DNA of 64,000 nt from AWTP1-13 sp963840075 (GTDB taxonomy: Bacteria; Pseudomonadota; Alphaproteobacteria; Rhizobiales; Hyphomicrobiaceae), in NCBI GenBank assembly GCA_963840075.1, contig CAWIXS010000013.1, positions 1 through 64,000 on the forward strand. The letters run 5' to 3'. The translations under genes were made by a program, and so were the position numbers. The notes below the pieces were generated by a model. The model had not been told where the DNA came from. It worked only from the letters and a program-made list of their open reading frames with translations, and searched no databases. The number at the start of each line of letters is the position of its first letter. Within the stretch, counting starts at the first letter, position 1. This document shows positions 15,826-24,807 of the stretch, one piece after another.

Positions 15826-17439
15826 ATGGAGCCGATCTCGCCTGCCGATGCCGTCCTCGCGAAGGATGCCCGCGCCTGGCCGTTCGAGGAGGCGCGCAAG
15901 GTCCTGCGGCGCCTGGAAGCCGACAAGGCGGCCCCTGGCAGTACGGTGATCTTCGAGACCGGCTACGGGCCGTCCGGGCTGCCGCACATCGGCACTTTCG
16001 GCGAGGTGGCGCGCACGGCGATGGTGCGGCACGCCTTCGAGGTGCTGACCGAGGGCCGGGTGAAGACGCGCCTCGTGTGCTTCTCCGACGACATGGACGC
16101 GCTCAGGAAGGTGCCCGACAACGTCCCCAACAAGGACATGCTGCGGGCGCATCTCGACAAGCCGCTCTCCTCCATCCCGGACCCGTTCAGCAACGAGTTT
16201 CCGAGCTTTGCCGCGCACAACAACGCGCGCCTGCACCGCTTCCTCGACCGCTTCGGCTTCGACTACGAGTTCCTGTCGGCGACCGAGTGCTATCGCTCGG
16301 GCCAGCTCGATGCCACGCTCTTGAGGATGCTCGAGGTCTACGACCAGGTGATGGACATCATCCTGCCGACCCTGGGGCCCGAGCGGCGCGCCAGCTACTC
16401 GCCGTTCCTGCCGATCTCGCCAACCAGCGGCAAGGTGCTGCAGGTGCCGATGATCGAGCGGCATCCGAAAAAGGGCACCGTGGTCTACCTCAACCCGGAG
16501 ACCGGCGCGAAGGTCGAGACGCCGGTGACGGGCGGGCGCGTCAAGGCCCAGTGGAAGGCGGACTGGGCGCTGCGCTGGACCGCGCTCGGCGTCGACTACG
16601 AGATGTGCGGCAAGGACCTCATCGATTCGGTCACGCTCTCCTCCAAGATCTGCCGGGCGCTCGGCGGCGCGCCGCCCGAGACCTTCGTCTACGAGCTGTT
16701 CCTCGACGAGACGGGCGGCAAGATCTCCAAGTCCAAGGGCAACGGTCTCGCGGTGGACGCGTGGCTCACCTACGCCTCGCCCGAGAGCCTGTCGCTGTTC
16801 ATGTTCCAGAAGCCGCGCGCCGCCAAGCGGCTCTATTTCGACGTGATCCCCAAGGCCGTCGACGAGTATCTGGCGCACCTCGCCGCCTACCCGCGCGAGG
16901 AGGGGGTGGCGCGGCTGGATAACCCGGCGTGGCACATCCATACCGGGGCGCCGCCGCGGGCCGAGCTGCCCATCAGCTTCGCGCTGCTCTTGAACCTGGT
17001 GTCGGTCTCCAACGCCGAGGACAAGGCGACGCTGTGGGGCTTCATCCGCAAGTACGCGGCCGGAGCGACACCGGCCCAGTACCCGCTGCTCGACCAGCTG
17101 GTGGGCTATGCGCTCAGCTACTATCGCGACTTCGTGCAACCGCAGAAGACCTACCGGCTGCCCACCGAGGTCGAGCGCAAGGCGCTGCAGGCGCTCTCCG
17201 ACGAGCTCGCCAAGGCCAAGCCCGGCGCCGGCGCCGAGGACCTGCAGAACATCGTCTACGCCGTGGGCAAGGCGCACGCCTTCGAGCCCCTGCGCGCCTG
17301 GTTCGGGGCGCTCTATGAGGTTCTGCTCGGCCAGACCCAGGGCCCGCGCTTCGGCGGTTTCATCGAGCTCTACGGCATCGAGCAGACCCGCGAGCTGATC
17401 GCCAGGGCAATCCGGGGCGAGCTGGTCGGCAAGGCGTAG
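15826..17439 (+). CDS. lysK: Lysine--tRNA ligase, class I
   Basis: This enzyme charges tRNA-Lys with lysine. The 537-residue protein belongs to the class I (archaeal-type) LysRS that replaces class II LysRS in most alphaproteobacteria: the HIGH-like motif is in GPSGLPHIGTFGE (H54) and the KMSKS-like motif is KISKS at 299-303. The C-terminal helical anticodon-binding region is complete. The ATG at 15826 matches the family start. The methyltransferase gene follows 13 bp later. It is expected to be essential if it is the only LysRS. Confidence 0.94.
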   Translation: MEPISPADAVLAKDARAWPFEEARKVLRRLEADKAAPGSTVIFETGYGPSGLPHIGTFGEVARTAMVRHAFEVLTEGRVKTRLVCFSDDMDALRKVPDNVPNKDMLRAHLDKPLSSIPDPFSNEFPSFAAHNNARLHRFLDRFGFDYEFLSATECYRSGQLDATLLRMLEVYDQVMDIILPTLGPERRASYSPFLPISPTSGKVLQVPMIERHPKKGTVVYLNPETGAKVETPVTGGRVKAQWKADWALRWTALGVDYEMCGKDLIDSVTLSSKICRALGGAPPETFVYELFLDETGGKISKSKGNGLAVDAWLTYASPESLSLFMFQKPRAAKRLYFDVIPKAVDEYLAHLAAYPREEGVARLDNPAWHIHTGAPPRAELPISFALLLNLVSVSNAEDKATLWGFIRKYAAGATPAQYPLLDQLVGYALSYYRDFVQPQKTYRLPTEVERKALQALSDELAKAKPGAGAEDLQNIVYAVGKAHAFEPLRAWFGALYEVLLGQTQGPRFGGFIELYGIEQTRELIARAIRGELVGKA

Positions 17440-17452
17440 CGGGGAGCAGCTC

Positions 17453-18253
17453 ATGACCAAATCGCTCGTGCAGCAGCAGTTCGGTGCGCATGCCGCGGCC
17501 TATGCCACCTCGCCTGTGCATGCCAAAGGCGCGAGCCTCGGCCGCCTGATCGAGCTGGTCGAGCCGCGCGCGCACTGGCACGCGCTCGACATCGCCACCG
17601 GCGCCGGGCACTCCGCGGCGGCCTTCGCGCCCCACGTGGCGCACGTGGTCGCCAGCGACATCACCGGTGAGATGCTCGAGGAGGCGCGCAAGCTCGCCGC
17701 CGCCAGGGGCTTCGCCAACATGCAGGTCGCCGCCGCCGATGCCGAGGCGCTGCCCTTCGAGGATCAGCGCTTCGACCTCGTGACCTGCCGCATCGCGGCG
17801 CATCATTTCCCCGATGTGCCCCGGTTCCTGCGCGAGGTGAAGCGCGTGCTGAAACCGGGCGGCACGTTCGCCCTGGTCGACAACATCTCCCCCAATTCGC
17901 TCTCCACGCCCGGCTTCTCCGCGGCCGAGCTGCGCGCCGCCGCCCTCACCTACAACGTCTTCGAGAAGGTGCGCGATCCGAGCCACGGCCGCTGCCTCGG
18001 CCTCGTCGAGTGGGGCGGCATCATCGGTGCCGCGGGCTTCGACGTGAAGCACAGCGAGCGGCTCGGCAAGGACATGGAGTTCGCCCCCTGGGTCGAGCGC
18101 ATGGCGGTCGATGCCGCCACGGTTGAGCGCCTGCGCGCCATGCTGGAGGAGGGCACCCCGGCGCTGGCGGCGTTCCTCAAGCCCCGGCTCGAGGACGGCG
18201 CGCTCTGGTTCACCCTCGACGAGGCGATCCTCATCGCGCGCAAGCCGGGTTGA
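17453..18253 (+). CDS. Class I SAM-dependent methyltransferase (UbiE-like)
   Basis: The 266-residue product has the SAM-binding glycine motif in ALDIATGAGHSAAAF (motif I), VVASDITGEMLEEA (motif II), and the post-I aspartate in ADAEALPFEDQRFDLV, then VLKPGGTFALVDN. This is a methyltransferase-11-type small-molecule methylase; the substrate is not evident. It lies 13 bp after lysK and is followed within 35 bp by a DUF4166-type gene, suggesting an operon of unrelated functions. Confidence 0.85.
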   Translation: MTKSLVQQQFGAHAAAYATSPVHAKGASLGRLIELVEPRAHWHALDIATGAGHSAAAFAPHVAHVVASDITGEMLEEARKLAAARGFANMQVAAADAEALPFEDQRFDLVTCRIAAHHFPDVPRFLREVKRVLKPGGTFALVDNISPNSLSTPGFSAAELRAAALTYNVFEKVRDPSHGRCLGLVEWGGIIGAAGFDVKHSERLGKDMEFAPWVERMAVDAATVERLRAMLEEGTPALAAFLKPRLEDGALWFTLDEAILIARKPG

Positions 18254-18287
18254 GTGGTTCGTGCCACGAGCCAGCGACCTGTCCCCG

Positions 18288-18851
18288 ATGCTCGTCCAGC
18301 CGCAAGACCCGGCGCGAACGCTGTTCCAAACGGTGCTGGGCGACAAGTGGCGGGAGCTGCCGCCCTGCGTCCAGCGCCTGCATTCCGGGGATGGCGTGGA
18401 GAGCTTCTCGGGCCGGGCGCAGGTGACGCGGGGCCGCGGCCTGGTTGCGCGACTGACGGCCTGGCTCTTCCGGTTTCCGAGCGAAGGAGAGGGCGTGCCG
18501 GTCACCGTCACCAAGACGCGGACGCCGGCCGGCGAGGTCTGGGAGCGCAACTTCGCAGGGCGCAGGATGCGCTCCCACCTGACGCCCTCCGTCCGGCCGC
18601 AGCACTGTCGCGAGCGCTTCGGCCCCTTCACCTTCGAGCTGGAGCTGCCGGTCGAGGATGGCGCCCTGCATTTTCCCGTGCGCCGCGGCTGGCTTCTGGG
18701 AGTCCCCCTCCCGTCCCTGCTGCTGCCCACGAGTTGCGCGCGGGAGCTCGCCGTGAACGGCACGTTTCACTTCGACGTCGGCCTCTACGCCCCGCTCACC
18801 AAGGGCCTCCTCGTCCGCTACCAGGGGCAGCTCAGCCCCGACCGCGCGTAA
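18288..18851 (+). CDS. DUF4166 domain-containing protein
   Basis: The 187-residue chain (LFQTVLGDKWRELPPCVQRL, then GRAQVTRGRGLVARLTAWLF) fits the DUF4166 pattern, in which a short LPxxVQxLH start is followed by a beta-rich domain. Members often occur alone or fused to oxidoreductases, with no known activity. The ATG at 18288 is preferred; a GTG at 18261 in the same frame would add nine residues. Confidence 0.65.
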   Translation: MLVQPQDPARTLFQTVLGDKWRELPPCVQRLHSGDGVESFSGRAQVTRGRGLVARLTAWLFRFPSEGEGVPVTVTKTRTPAGEVWERNFAGRRMRSHLTPSVRPQHCRERFGPFTFELELPVEDGALHFPVRRGWLLGVPLPSLLLPTSCARELAVNGTFHFDVGLYAPLTKGLLVRYQGQLSPDRA

Positions 18852-19065
18852 GGCGCCCCGGCAGCGCGGCAACTCGGACGCGCCGCCGGGGGATTCGAGC
18901 CTTGCCGAGGCGCAGCGGGTTGAAAGCCCCCGTCCTGCCTGCTAGACAACGGCCATGCATCGGCACCTTGTCATCGTGATCGCGCGAATTATGGCCCCGG
19001 CCGCCTGAGGGCGCCGGGCTCAGAGCCGTCCGATATTCCGCGATCACGTGCAAGGACCTCCCTCC

Positions 19066-19377
19066 ATGACATCGCCTGCTGCTTCCGCCACCGGCGCCGA
19101 CAGCGCCGAGGCCGCGACCTTCCGCGCCTACTTCTTCGTCTCCGCCCCCGCCGATCCCGGCCTGCTGCCGCGCCTGATCGAGCCGGTGGCCAAGCTCGGC
19201 GCGGTGCCCGCCCGCGTGCATGCCTCGCGCGAAGCGGGCGACGGCACGGAGCTCGTCGTCGACCTGCGCCTCGCCGGCGTCACCGCGCGCACCGCCGATC
19301 TCGTCGGGCGCGCGCTCCGCGCCGTGGTGGGCGTGCGCCAGGTCAAGGCGGTGGTGGAGCCGGAAAGGGTCGATTGA
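19066..19377 (+). CDS. Small ACT-like domain protein
   Basis: The 103-residue product after a short disordered N-terminus reads FRAYFFVSAPADPGLLPRLI, then KLGAVPARVHASREAG and VGRALRAVVGVRQVKAV. This is the beta-alpha-beta-beta-alpha-beta layout of ACT domains with the usual DPGLLPRL helix start. Such domains sense amino acids or act as regulatory subunits. No enzyme partner lies next to it. The assignment rests on pattern only. Confidence 0.6.
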   Translation: MTSPAASATGADSAEAATFRAYFFVSAPADPGLLPRLIEPVAKLGAVPARVHASREAGDGTELVVDLRLAGVTARTADLVGRALRAVVGVRQVKAVVEPERVD

Positions 19378-19402
19378 GGCCGCCTGCCGCCTCGGGTAGG
19401 TT

Positions 19403-19478
19403 GGCGAATGGCGAATAGCGAGTGGCGAATGGTATTTCCACCCTTCGCGATTGGCCATTCGCCATTCGCCCCAGAATG
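19403..19478. repeat. ATTCGC palindromic repeat cluster
   Basis: Several GCGAATGG/GCGAATAGCGAGTGG units on the left are mirrored on the right by GGCCATTCGCCATTCGCC. The cluster forms an imperfect inverted repeat directly before the metallopeptidase start. It is typical of dispersed extragenic palindromes in Rhizobiales. Confidence 0.6.
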
Positions 19479-19485
19479 GACCCGA

Positions 19486-19902
19486 ATGGCGAGCGCAAAG
19501 GACTGGGCAGGGAAGGAGGCGCCGAGCCTCGCCGACTTCGAGGCGCTCGCCGCGCTGGCGTGGCGACGGCTGCCGCGCCAGTTCCGCGACCTGTGCGACA
19601 ACGTGGTGATCCGCGTCGAGGATTTTCCCGCCGACGAGGTGCTGGACGACCTCGGCCTCGAAAGCGCCTACGACCTGTTGGGGCTGTTCCAGGGGGTCAG
19701 CCTCGACAAGCGAAGCGTGATGGACCCTTCGGGTCTGCCCAACATGGTCTACCTCTACCGCCGCCCGCTCCTGGACTACTGGGCCGATCACAACGAGACG
19801 CTGGGACACCTCGTGGCCCACGTCCTGGTGCACGAGATCGGCCACCACTTCGGCCTGTCCGACGCCGACATGGAGCACATCGAGGCGCTGGCCGGGGACT
19901 GA
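19486..19902 (+). CDS. Metallopeptidase-family (minimal zincin) protein
   Basis: The 138-residue protein carries the zincin motif HEIGHHFGLSDADME with the third ligand likely in the downstream DADMEHIE region, the hallmark of the small PF06262-type metallopeptidases. No signal peptide, so cytosolic. The ATG at 19486 is taken because sequence upstream is the ATTCGC repeat; an upstream in-frame start at 19408 would be read from the repeat itself. Confidence 0.8.
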   Translation: MASAKDWAGKEAPSLADFEALAALAWRRLPRQFRDLCDNVVIRVEDFPADEVLDDLGLESAYDLLGLFQGVSLDKRSVMDPSGLPNMVYLYRRPLLDYWADHNETLGHLVAHVLVHEIGHHFGLSDADMEHIEALAGD

Positions 19903-20024
19903 TCGCCGCCGCACCGGGGGATTGCCCGCCACAGTTATCCAAACCCTAACGAATTTCTAGGAAACATGGGTTGCAAACCCGGCGGGCACGGGCAAGGGTG
20001 GCAGGAATTCTTCGAGGGAATACC

Positions 20025-20564
20025 ATGGGGGCGATCCGCATGGGCGTGTTTCTACGGCGCAGGAGCGGGCTGATCGCGGCCACGGCCATTTCACTCCTGG
20101 CAACGGCGTCGCTGCTGGGGGCTGCCACGGCGGGGCCCACGCCGGAGGAGTACATGGCGAGGGTCGGCGGCGCGACGCTGGTGCCATCGGGCGAGCTGAA
20201 GATCGACGAGCGCAAGGTGATCTGCGGGCGGCGCCCGACCGTGCTCGACGAGAAGCTCGACGACTACGGCGCGGCCTACCCGGGGTTCCTGATCCTGAAC
20301 CCGAAGCTGATGGCCAAGCTCTCCACGCCGGTGAAGCTGTGGATCCACGCGCACGAATGCGGCCACCAGTATCGCGGCCCCGACGAGGAGACCGCCGACT
20401 GCTTCGCCGTGCAGCGCGGCCGCCGCCAGGGCTGGCTCACCCTCGAGGGGCTGGAGGAGGTGTGCCGCTTCATCGCCCCCGCCAAGGGCGACAGCATGCA
20501 TTTCTCCGGCTCGCACCGCTGCGAGGCCATGCGCCGCTGCTACGCCGACCCCACCGTGAAGTAG
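20025..20564 (+). CDS. Exported zincin-like protein with HECGH motif
   Basis: The 179-residue protein has a signal peptide (IAATAISLLATASLLGAATA) and a mature domain with WIHAHECGHQYRGPDEE, an H-E-x-x-H metal motif followed by an acidic region that could supply the third ligand. Cysteines are spaced as in a disulfide-stabilised periplasmic protein (VICGRR, ETADCFAV, EEVCRF, HRCEAMRRC). A GAGGGA ribosome-binding site precedes the ATG at 20025. It is probably a small periplasmic metallopeptidase or an inactive relative; no named family is certain. Confidence 0.65.
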   Translation: MGAIRMGVFLRRRSGLIAATAISLLATASLLGAATAGPTPEEYMARVGGATLVPSGELKIDERKVICGRRPTVLDEKLDDYGAAYPGFLILNPKLMAKLSTPVKLWIHAHECGHQYRGPDEETADCFAVQRGRRQGWLTLEGLEEVCRFIAPAKGDSMHFSGSHRCEAMRRCYADPTVK

Positions 20565-20897
20565 GCAAGCAGGTCGGGTCAGCGCGCAGCGCGTAGCCCA
20601 CACCATCACTCGACATCGGCCGTTGTACAGTGATCCTGGGCGACGGTCCGCAGGCCGCTGCGTGCGGCCGTCGACCCTTGCAGAAGCAAGGGGGCGCGCG
20701 GACGCCGGAGAGGGGCGGTCCCGTCCAGAATGTCGTTTCCCGGGCCCAGGATGCGTTTACAGGGGGGGTGCTGACGCGGAGCGGGTAATGGGCCCCCGAG
20801 CCAACCTGGCGCTCCTGACCCTCGCCAGAGGCCTGCGCGCGAGCCCCTTGTTGTTGCATCAGCCAGCTCAGATCCCGACCCCGTCGAGGTACCCTCC
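20565..20897. other. Intergenic gap without visible features
   Basis: This 333-bp gap lies between convergent genes. I see no RNA gene, no clear terminator with a T-tract and no domain-like reading frame. Confidence 0.4.
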
Positions 20898-22271
20898 TCA
20901 GTGCGGCGCGTCGGCGTGCCAGCCGATGACCGCCAGCATGAAGAAGAAGCCCACCACGTAGGCGATGGCGATGTACCAGCCGTGCCGCAGCCAGCTGCCC
21001 ACCGATTTGGCCTCCGGGTACATGTTGGAGAGCGCCACGCCGGCCGACGAGCCGAACCAGATCATGGAGCCGCCGAAGCCCACGGCGTAGGCCAGGAAGC
21101 CCCAGTCGTAGCCGCCCTGCTTCAGGGCCAGCGCGGTGAGCGGGATGTTGTCGAACACCGCCGAGACGAAGCCGAGCCCCAAGGCCGTCTGCCAGGAGGC
21201 GGACGGCAGCTTCTCGACCGGCATGAGCGAGGCGCAGGTCACGAGCGCCAGGAGGAAGATCGTCCCCTTGAAGCTCTCCGGCATCACCGTCCAGTCCGGC
21301 CGTTTCCACGGCGCCGTCGCCAGAATGACGGCCCAGACGGCGAGGCCGATGACCGGCAGGAGACCGAGCACCGCGGGGAAGCGGAGGTTGGCGATCACGT
21401 TCGCCAGGATCGCCGCCACCAGAATTCCGAACACGATGACCACGCGCGGCCATTCGATGTGCACGCCCGGCGGGATGTCCTTCATGATCGGGGAGTATCG
21501 CTGCTGCTGGATCGCCGCCGGGATGCCGAAGATGAAGATCGCCACCGCCACCGCCACGTAGGCCTCGACCACCAACAGCGGGCTGACGCCGGCGATCCAC
21601 ATCATGGTGGTGGTGGTGTCGCCCACCACGCTGCCGGCGCCGCCGGCGTTGGAGGCCGCGACGATCGCCGCCAGGTAGCCGATGTGCACCTTGCCCTTGA
21701 ACACCTCGCGCGCCATCACGCCGCCGATCAGGGCGGCCGCGATGTTGTCGAGGAAGCTCGAGAGCACGCACACGACCACCAGAAGAAGGAAGGCGCCCTT
21801 CCAGTCGTCGGGGAGGAAGGCCGGCATGATGTCGGGCAGCCTGCTCTCCTCGAAGTGGCGCGAGAGCAGGGCGAAGCCCATCAGCAGCAGGAACAGGTTG
21901 GCGAGGATCACCCACTCGTGCTGCATGTGGAGCGCCAGGCCGCCGAGCCCGGGGCCGAATTTGAAGCCGGTGAAGGCGAGCTTGTAGGCGACGATGGCGG
22001 CGAGCCCCACGAGCGCGACCCGCAGCGTGTGGTGGTGGAACAGGGCCACGCTGAGGAGCGTCAACCCGAACAGGATGAAGTCGACGGGAATGCCGAGGAG
22101 ATAGAGCGGCTCGGGCGAGGCGGGGTCGGCCGCGAGCGCGGTGGCGCACGAGGCAACGACGAGCACGGCGGCGAGCGCGATCCTGCGCCCGCAGGCCAGG
22201 GCCGAGCCGATGCGGTGGCCGGGCAAGCCGTGTGCCGATCCGATCGGGGAGGCCAATGGTGCGCGCTTCAT
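20898..22271 (-). CDS. NhaD-type sodium:proton antiporter / citrate transporter family protein
   Basis: The 457-residue membrane protein has a cleavable-looking N-terminus and about twelve hydrophobic helices. Family signatures of the ion transporter superfamily are present: SSFLDNIAAALIGG in one half and SAVFDNIPLTALAL in the other (the paired DN(I) motifs), plus ASNAGGAGSVVGDTTTTMMW, typical of NhaD. The likely role is Na+/H+ exchange across the inner membrane. The ATG at 22271 follows GGAGGACC. It stands alone, reading away from a small membrane protein gene. Confidence 0.82.
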   Translation of the reverse strand: MKRAPLASPIGSAHGLPGHRIGSALACGRRIALAAVLVVASCATALAADPASPEPLYLLGIPVDFILFGLTLLSVALFHHHTLRVALVGLAAIVAYKLAFTGFKFGPGLGGLALHMQHEWVILANLFLLLMGFALLSRHFEESRLPDIMPAFLPDDWKGAFLLLVVVCVLSSFLDNIAAALIGGVMAREVFKGKVHIGYLAAIVAASNAGGAGSVVGDTTTTMMWIAGVSPLLVVEAYVAVAVAIFIFGIPAAIQQQRYSPIMKDIPPGVHIEWPRVVIVFGILVAAILANVIANLRFPAVLGLLPVIGLAVWAVILATAPWKRPDWTVMPESFKGTIFLLALVTCASLMPVEKLPSASWQTALGLGFVSAVFDNIPLTALALKQGGYDWGFLAYAVGFGGSMIWFGSSAGVALSNMYPEAKSVGSWLRHGWYIAIAYVVGFFFMLAVIGWHADAPH

Positions 22272-22436
22272 CGATGGTCCTCCCGGCCGGTCGTTGCGAA
22301 GCGAAAGGGAGAACAATGCCCACCTCGGGAAAGCCGCGTCGAACCCTTCCTCGCCCCGGAAGCGACGCTAGCAACTCGCCTCGCCCCGAGACAAGTGGAC
22401 AAACGGCTGCCCGAGGCCGGAACACCTCCCTCCGGC

Positions 22437-22940
22437 TCAGAGATACGCGATCAGCCGCCCGCAGGCGGCAACGGCGATCCAGAGCGCCAGCGAGAGCACG
22501 GCGGCAACCTTGGCGCGCGCCGGCACGGCCGCGTCGGGTCCGGCAGCGCCGAGCGCAGACACGACCGGACCGGCAACCAGGAGCGCGTTGAGAACGGCCA
22601 GCGTTATCAGCCCGGCCTTGACCTGAAACACCGGGTTCATGGCGACATGGCTCGCCTCGGCGGCGAACAGCATGAAGCCGGTGAGCGCCATCAGCGCGAG
22701 CCCCAGCATCGCCACTTTCCTGGCGGGCCGCACGATCGCCGCCGGCGGCGTGTCGGGGAAGGCGCCCAGCAGGCGCAGGTCCATCACGGCCACGGCGCCG
22801 GCAAACAGCGTGAGCGCCACGATGTGGCCGACGTTGGCCAGCGGATAGGCCCAGACCGACTGCCGGATCGCGCTCGCAAACGCCGACTGCTCGAGGGCGA
22901 TGAGGAGCTGCGGCGCGTCTGCGAGCACCAGCATGAGCAT
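22437..22940 (-). CDS. Small integral membrane protein (DUF2214/DUF6644-like)
   Basis: The 167-residue product has four hydrophobic helices with conserved-looking histidine in PLANVGHIVALTLFAG and a second in EASHVAMNPVFQVKAG. The histidines within helices resemble small b-type cytochrome-like or CopD-like membrane proteins, but this is not proven. The ATG overlaps the stop of the upstream DUF6152-like gene (TGATG), so the two are translationally coupled and probably work together in the membrane and periplasm. Confidence 0.6.
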   Translation of the reverse strand: MLMLVLADAPQLLIALEQSAFASAIRQSVWAYPLANVGHIVALTLFAGAVAVMDLRLLGAFPDTPPAAIVRPARKVAMLGLALMALTGFMLFAAEASHVAMNPVFQVKAGLITLAVLNALLVAGPVVSALGAAGPDAAVPARAKVAAVLSLALWIAVAACGRLIAYL

Positions 22941-23287
22941 CAGCGCATCTCGACGGTCTTGCCGTCGACGGTGATGCGCTCGGCCCGCATCTCGTTGGGA
23001 TCGGCCTTGGAGGCGTAGCCCACGGCGGTGACGCGCTTGCCGACCCCCACCAGCGCGGCCGTCGCGCCGCGCCCCTGCATGCGCGACACCGGGGCCAGCG
23101 TGACGGTCCACACCTTGTCCGCGGTCTTCACCGTTATGGTCGCATGCGGGTTGGCGTACCTCAACGTCTCGATCGGCCCTTCGACCGTGATGGTCTTGGA
23201 GGCGTCGTAGCCGCCCCAGCCGTGATGCGCCAGCACGCCCGCCGGAGCCATCAGCAGCAAAGCCAGGAATCCCAGGATCTTAGGCAT
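22940..23287 (-). CDS. Small periplasmic protein (DUF6152-like)
   Basis: The 115-residue protein has a signal peptide (LGFLALLLMAPAGVLA) followed by HHGWGGYDASKTITVEG and a beta-rich domain (GPIETLRYANPHATITV, KRVTAVGYASKADPNEMRA). The leading HHGW after the cleavage site and the YANPHA motif fit the DUF6152 family, which often sits with small four-helix membrane proteins as it does here. The paired histidines suggest metal binding. The ATG at 23287 begins the signal peptide. Confidence 0.7.
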   Translation of the reverse strand: MPKILGFLALLLMAPAGVLAHHGWGGYDASKTITVEGPIETLRYANPHATITVKTADKVWTVTLAPVSRMQGRGATAALVGVGKRVTAVGYASKADPNEMRAERITVDGKTVEMR

Positions 23288-23394
23288 CGTTTCGTCTCCG
23301 TCTTGTCGCATTCCAATCTTGAAACGTTGCTAGACTGACGCCACTTCCAGCATGCATTTGCGCAACTGTCTGCAAGCACGGAGGTTGCACAATA

Positions 23395-23547
23395 ATGGCG
23401 TCACCAGTGAGACATAGAGTAGAACGATTGTTCGGCTGGCTGTTCATCATGACGGTGCTTGTGGCGCTGGCGGCGGTCTTTCATTTCGCCACCAAGCCCA
23501 TGCCGGACCGCATCCACGCCAGCAAGCCGACCAGCACCGCCCGGTAG
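23395..23547 (+). CDS. Small single-pass membrane peptide (50 aa)
   Basis: An ATG at 23395, 10 bases after a strong GGAGG, opens a 50-codon frame: MASPVRHRVERLFGWLFIMT, then VLVALAAVFHFATKP and a short polar tail. It would form one transmembrane helix (residues about 12-31). A related sequence occurs again at 23680 (RLFVSIVVVALTAVFSFRRK), which supports a real coding unit that was duplicated. Function unknown. Confidence 0.4.
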   Translation: MASPVRHRVERLFGWLFIMTVLVALAAVFHFATKPMPDRIHASKPTSTAR

Positions 23548-23892
23548 CCGGGACTGAGCCGCCAAGTCGAGGTAGCCGAGCCGCCGCGTCAGGGATCGCA
23601 TGCGACGGTCTCGATGCGGCAAGGCCGCAATTGGTGCCGGGGTTGGCAGTGCCGCCGCAACATCGATGCCGCAACATCGATGGAGGCATTGCTCGGCCGG
23701 CTGTTTGTCAGCATCGTGGTTGTGGCGCTGACGGCAGTCTTCTCCTTTCGCCGCAAGGCCCAACATGAACGTTGCCGAGAAATCGCCACAAATCAAGGTG
23801 ACGAACGAGCGGCAAAGTGGGTGCGAAAGACGCCTTTACGATATTCCGCACAGCTCATCTCACTACGGACATTGATAGTTGGAAGACTCGCC
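23548..23892. other. Intergenic region with a second copy of the small membrane peptide
   Basis: From the ATG at 23680 the plus strand reads MEALLGRLFVSIVVVALTAV followed by FSFRRKAQHERCRE; this is similar to the peptide encoded at 23395. The frame stays open into the next gene, so it is unclear whether it is an independent peptide or a decayed copy. Nothing else was recognised here. Confidence 0.35.
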
Positions 23893-24324
23893 ATGAGAAA
23901 CGCCTCCCCCGTTGTGTCTGCCGGCTCGGCCCTTGTGGCGCTGGTTGTCGCATGCCTGTGCCAGGCCGTCCCCGCGGCCGCGCAAACGATTTGCGGGGAT
24001 ACCGCCGTGGAGGTGCGCATCCAGGTCTTCGAGAGGAGGCACGCGGAGGGGGTGGCGCGCATACTCTGGAGCAACTGCGCCCGGACGACCTACGGCGACC
24101 AGTGGAGCAGCGTGAACCTGGCGCAAGGAAAGAACGGTCCGATCTGCTACGATACGCGCGCATGGCGAAGCTACTACAGCAGCCGGAAGATCATAACCTG
24201 CTCCGGCGGCGATGTTCGCGCTCCCAGGTGGGTGTGCTTCTACCGGGCGACCCCCTGCAGGTACCGCAACGACAGGAGCAGGGAGCGGGACGACGGGAGC
24301 GGGGACCTGGACGACGACGACTGA
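23893..24324 (+). CDS. Secreted cysteine-containing hypothetical protein
   Basis: The 143-residue product has a signal peptide (SALVALVVACLCQAVPAAAQ) and a mature region with about six cysteines (TICGDTAV, SNCARTTYG, GPICYDTR, ITCSGGD, WVCFYRATPCRYR), then an acidic tail of DDGSGDLDDDD type. The disulfide-rich, exported design and the acidic C-terminus suggest an extracellular or periplasmic binding role. No family recognised. Confidence 0.55.
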   Translation: MRNASPVVSAGSALVALVVACLCQAVPAAAQTICGDTAVEVRIQVFERRHAEGVARILWSNCARTTYGDQWSSVNLAQGKNGPICYDTRAWRSYYSSRKIITCSGGDVRAPRWVCFYRATPCRYRNDRSRERDDGSGDLDDDD

Positions 24325-24345
24325 GCCGCAGCGATCCTGGCCGGC

Positions 24346-24804
24346 TCATCCGTCCGCTGCCGGCCCCTCCTGACGGCCGGTGACGGCCGTGCGCTGCCTC
24401 GACCAGACGTGGTGCAGCACGATACCGATGCCCATGGCAGCGACGAACGCGATCACGGCGGGCGAGAGCGTGGCGAGGTTCTCGAGTGCCGGCCCTGGGC
24501 AGAGGCCCACGAGCCCCCAGCCGGTGCCGAACAGCACCGAGCCGATCACCAGCGGGCTGTCGATATCGGTCCGGTCAGGCCATGAGCTGCGCGGTGCAAG
24601 GAGCGGCCGCAGAAGTCGCTTGGCCACTGTGAAGCCGATGCCCGACACAACGAGCGCGGCTGCCATCACCACCGCCAGGCTCGGGTCCCAGGCGCCGAGG
24701 ATGTCGAGGAAGCCCAGCACCTTCGCCGGCTGGAGCATGCCGGAGATCAACAGCCCCAGCCCGAACATGAAGCCGCAGGCGAGGCTCGCGAGTTGGACCG
24801 GCAT
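24346..24804 (-). CDS. YeeE/YedE-family membrane protein (DUF6691 half)
   Basis: The 152-residue membrane protein has four helices and the paired motifs GLGLLISGMLQPAKVLGFLD and GTGWGLVGLCPGPALE. It is the second half of the split YeeE/YedE sulfur-compound transporter family, in which two small subunits are encoded side by side. The conserved cysteine in GLCPGPA likely lines the path for thiosulfate or other sulfur species. It starts 3 bp after the stop of its partner at 24808. Confidence 0.8.
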   Translation of the reverse strand: MPVQLASLACGFMFGLGLLISGMLQPAKVLGFLDILGAWDPSLAVVMAAALVVSGIGFTVAKRLLRPLLAPRSSWPDRTDIDSPLVIGSVLFGTGWGLVGLCPGPALENLATLSPAVIAFVAAMGIGIVLHHVWSRQRTAVTGRQEGPAADG

Positions 24805-24807
24805 GGA

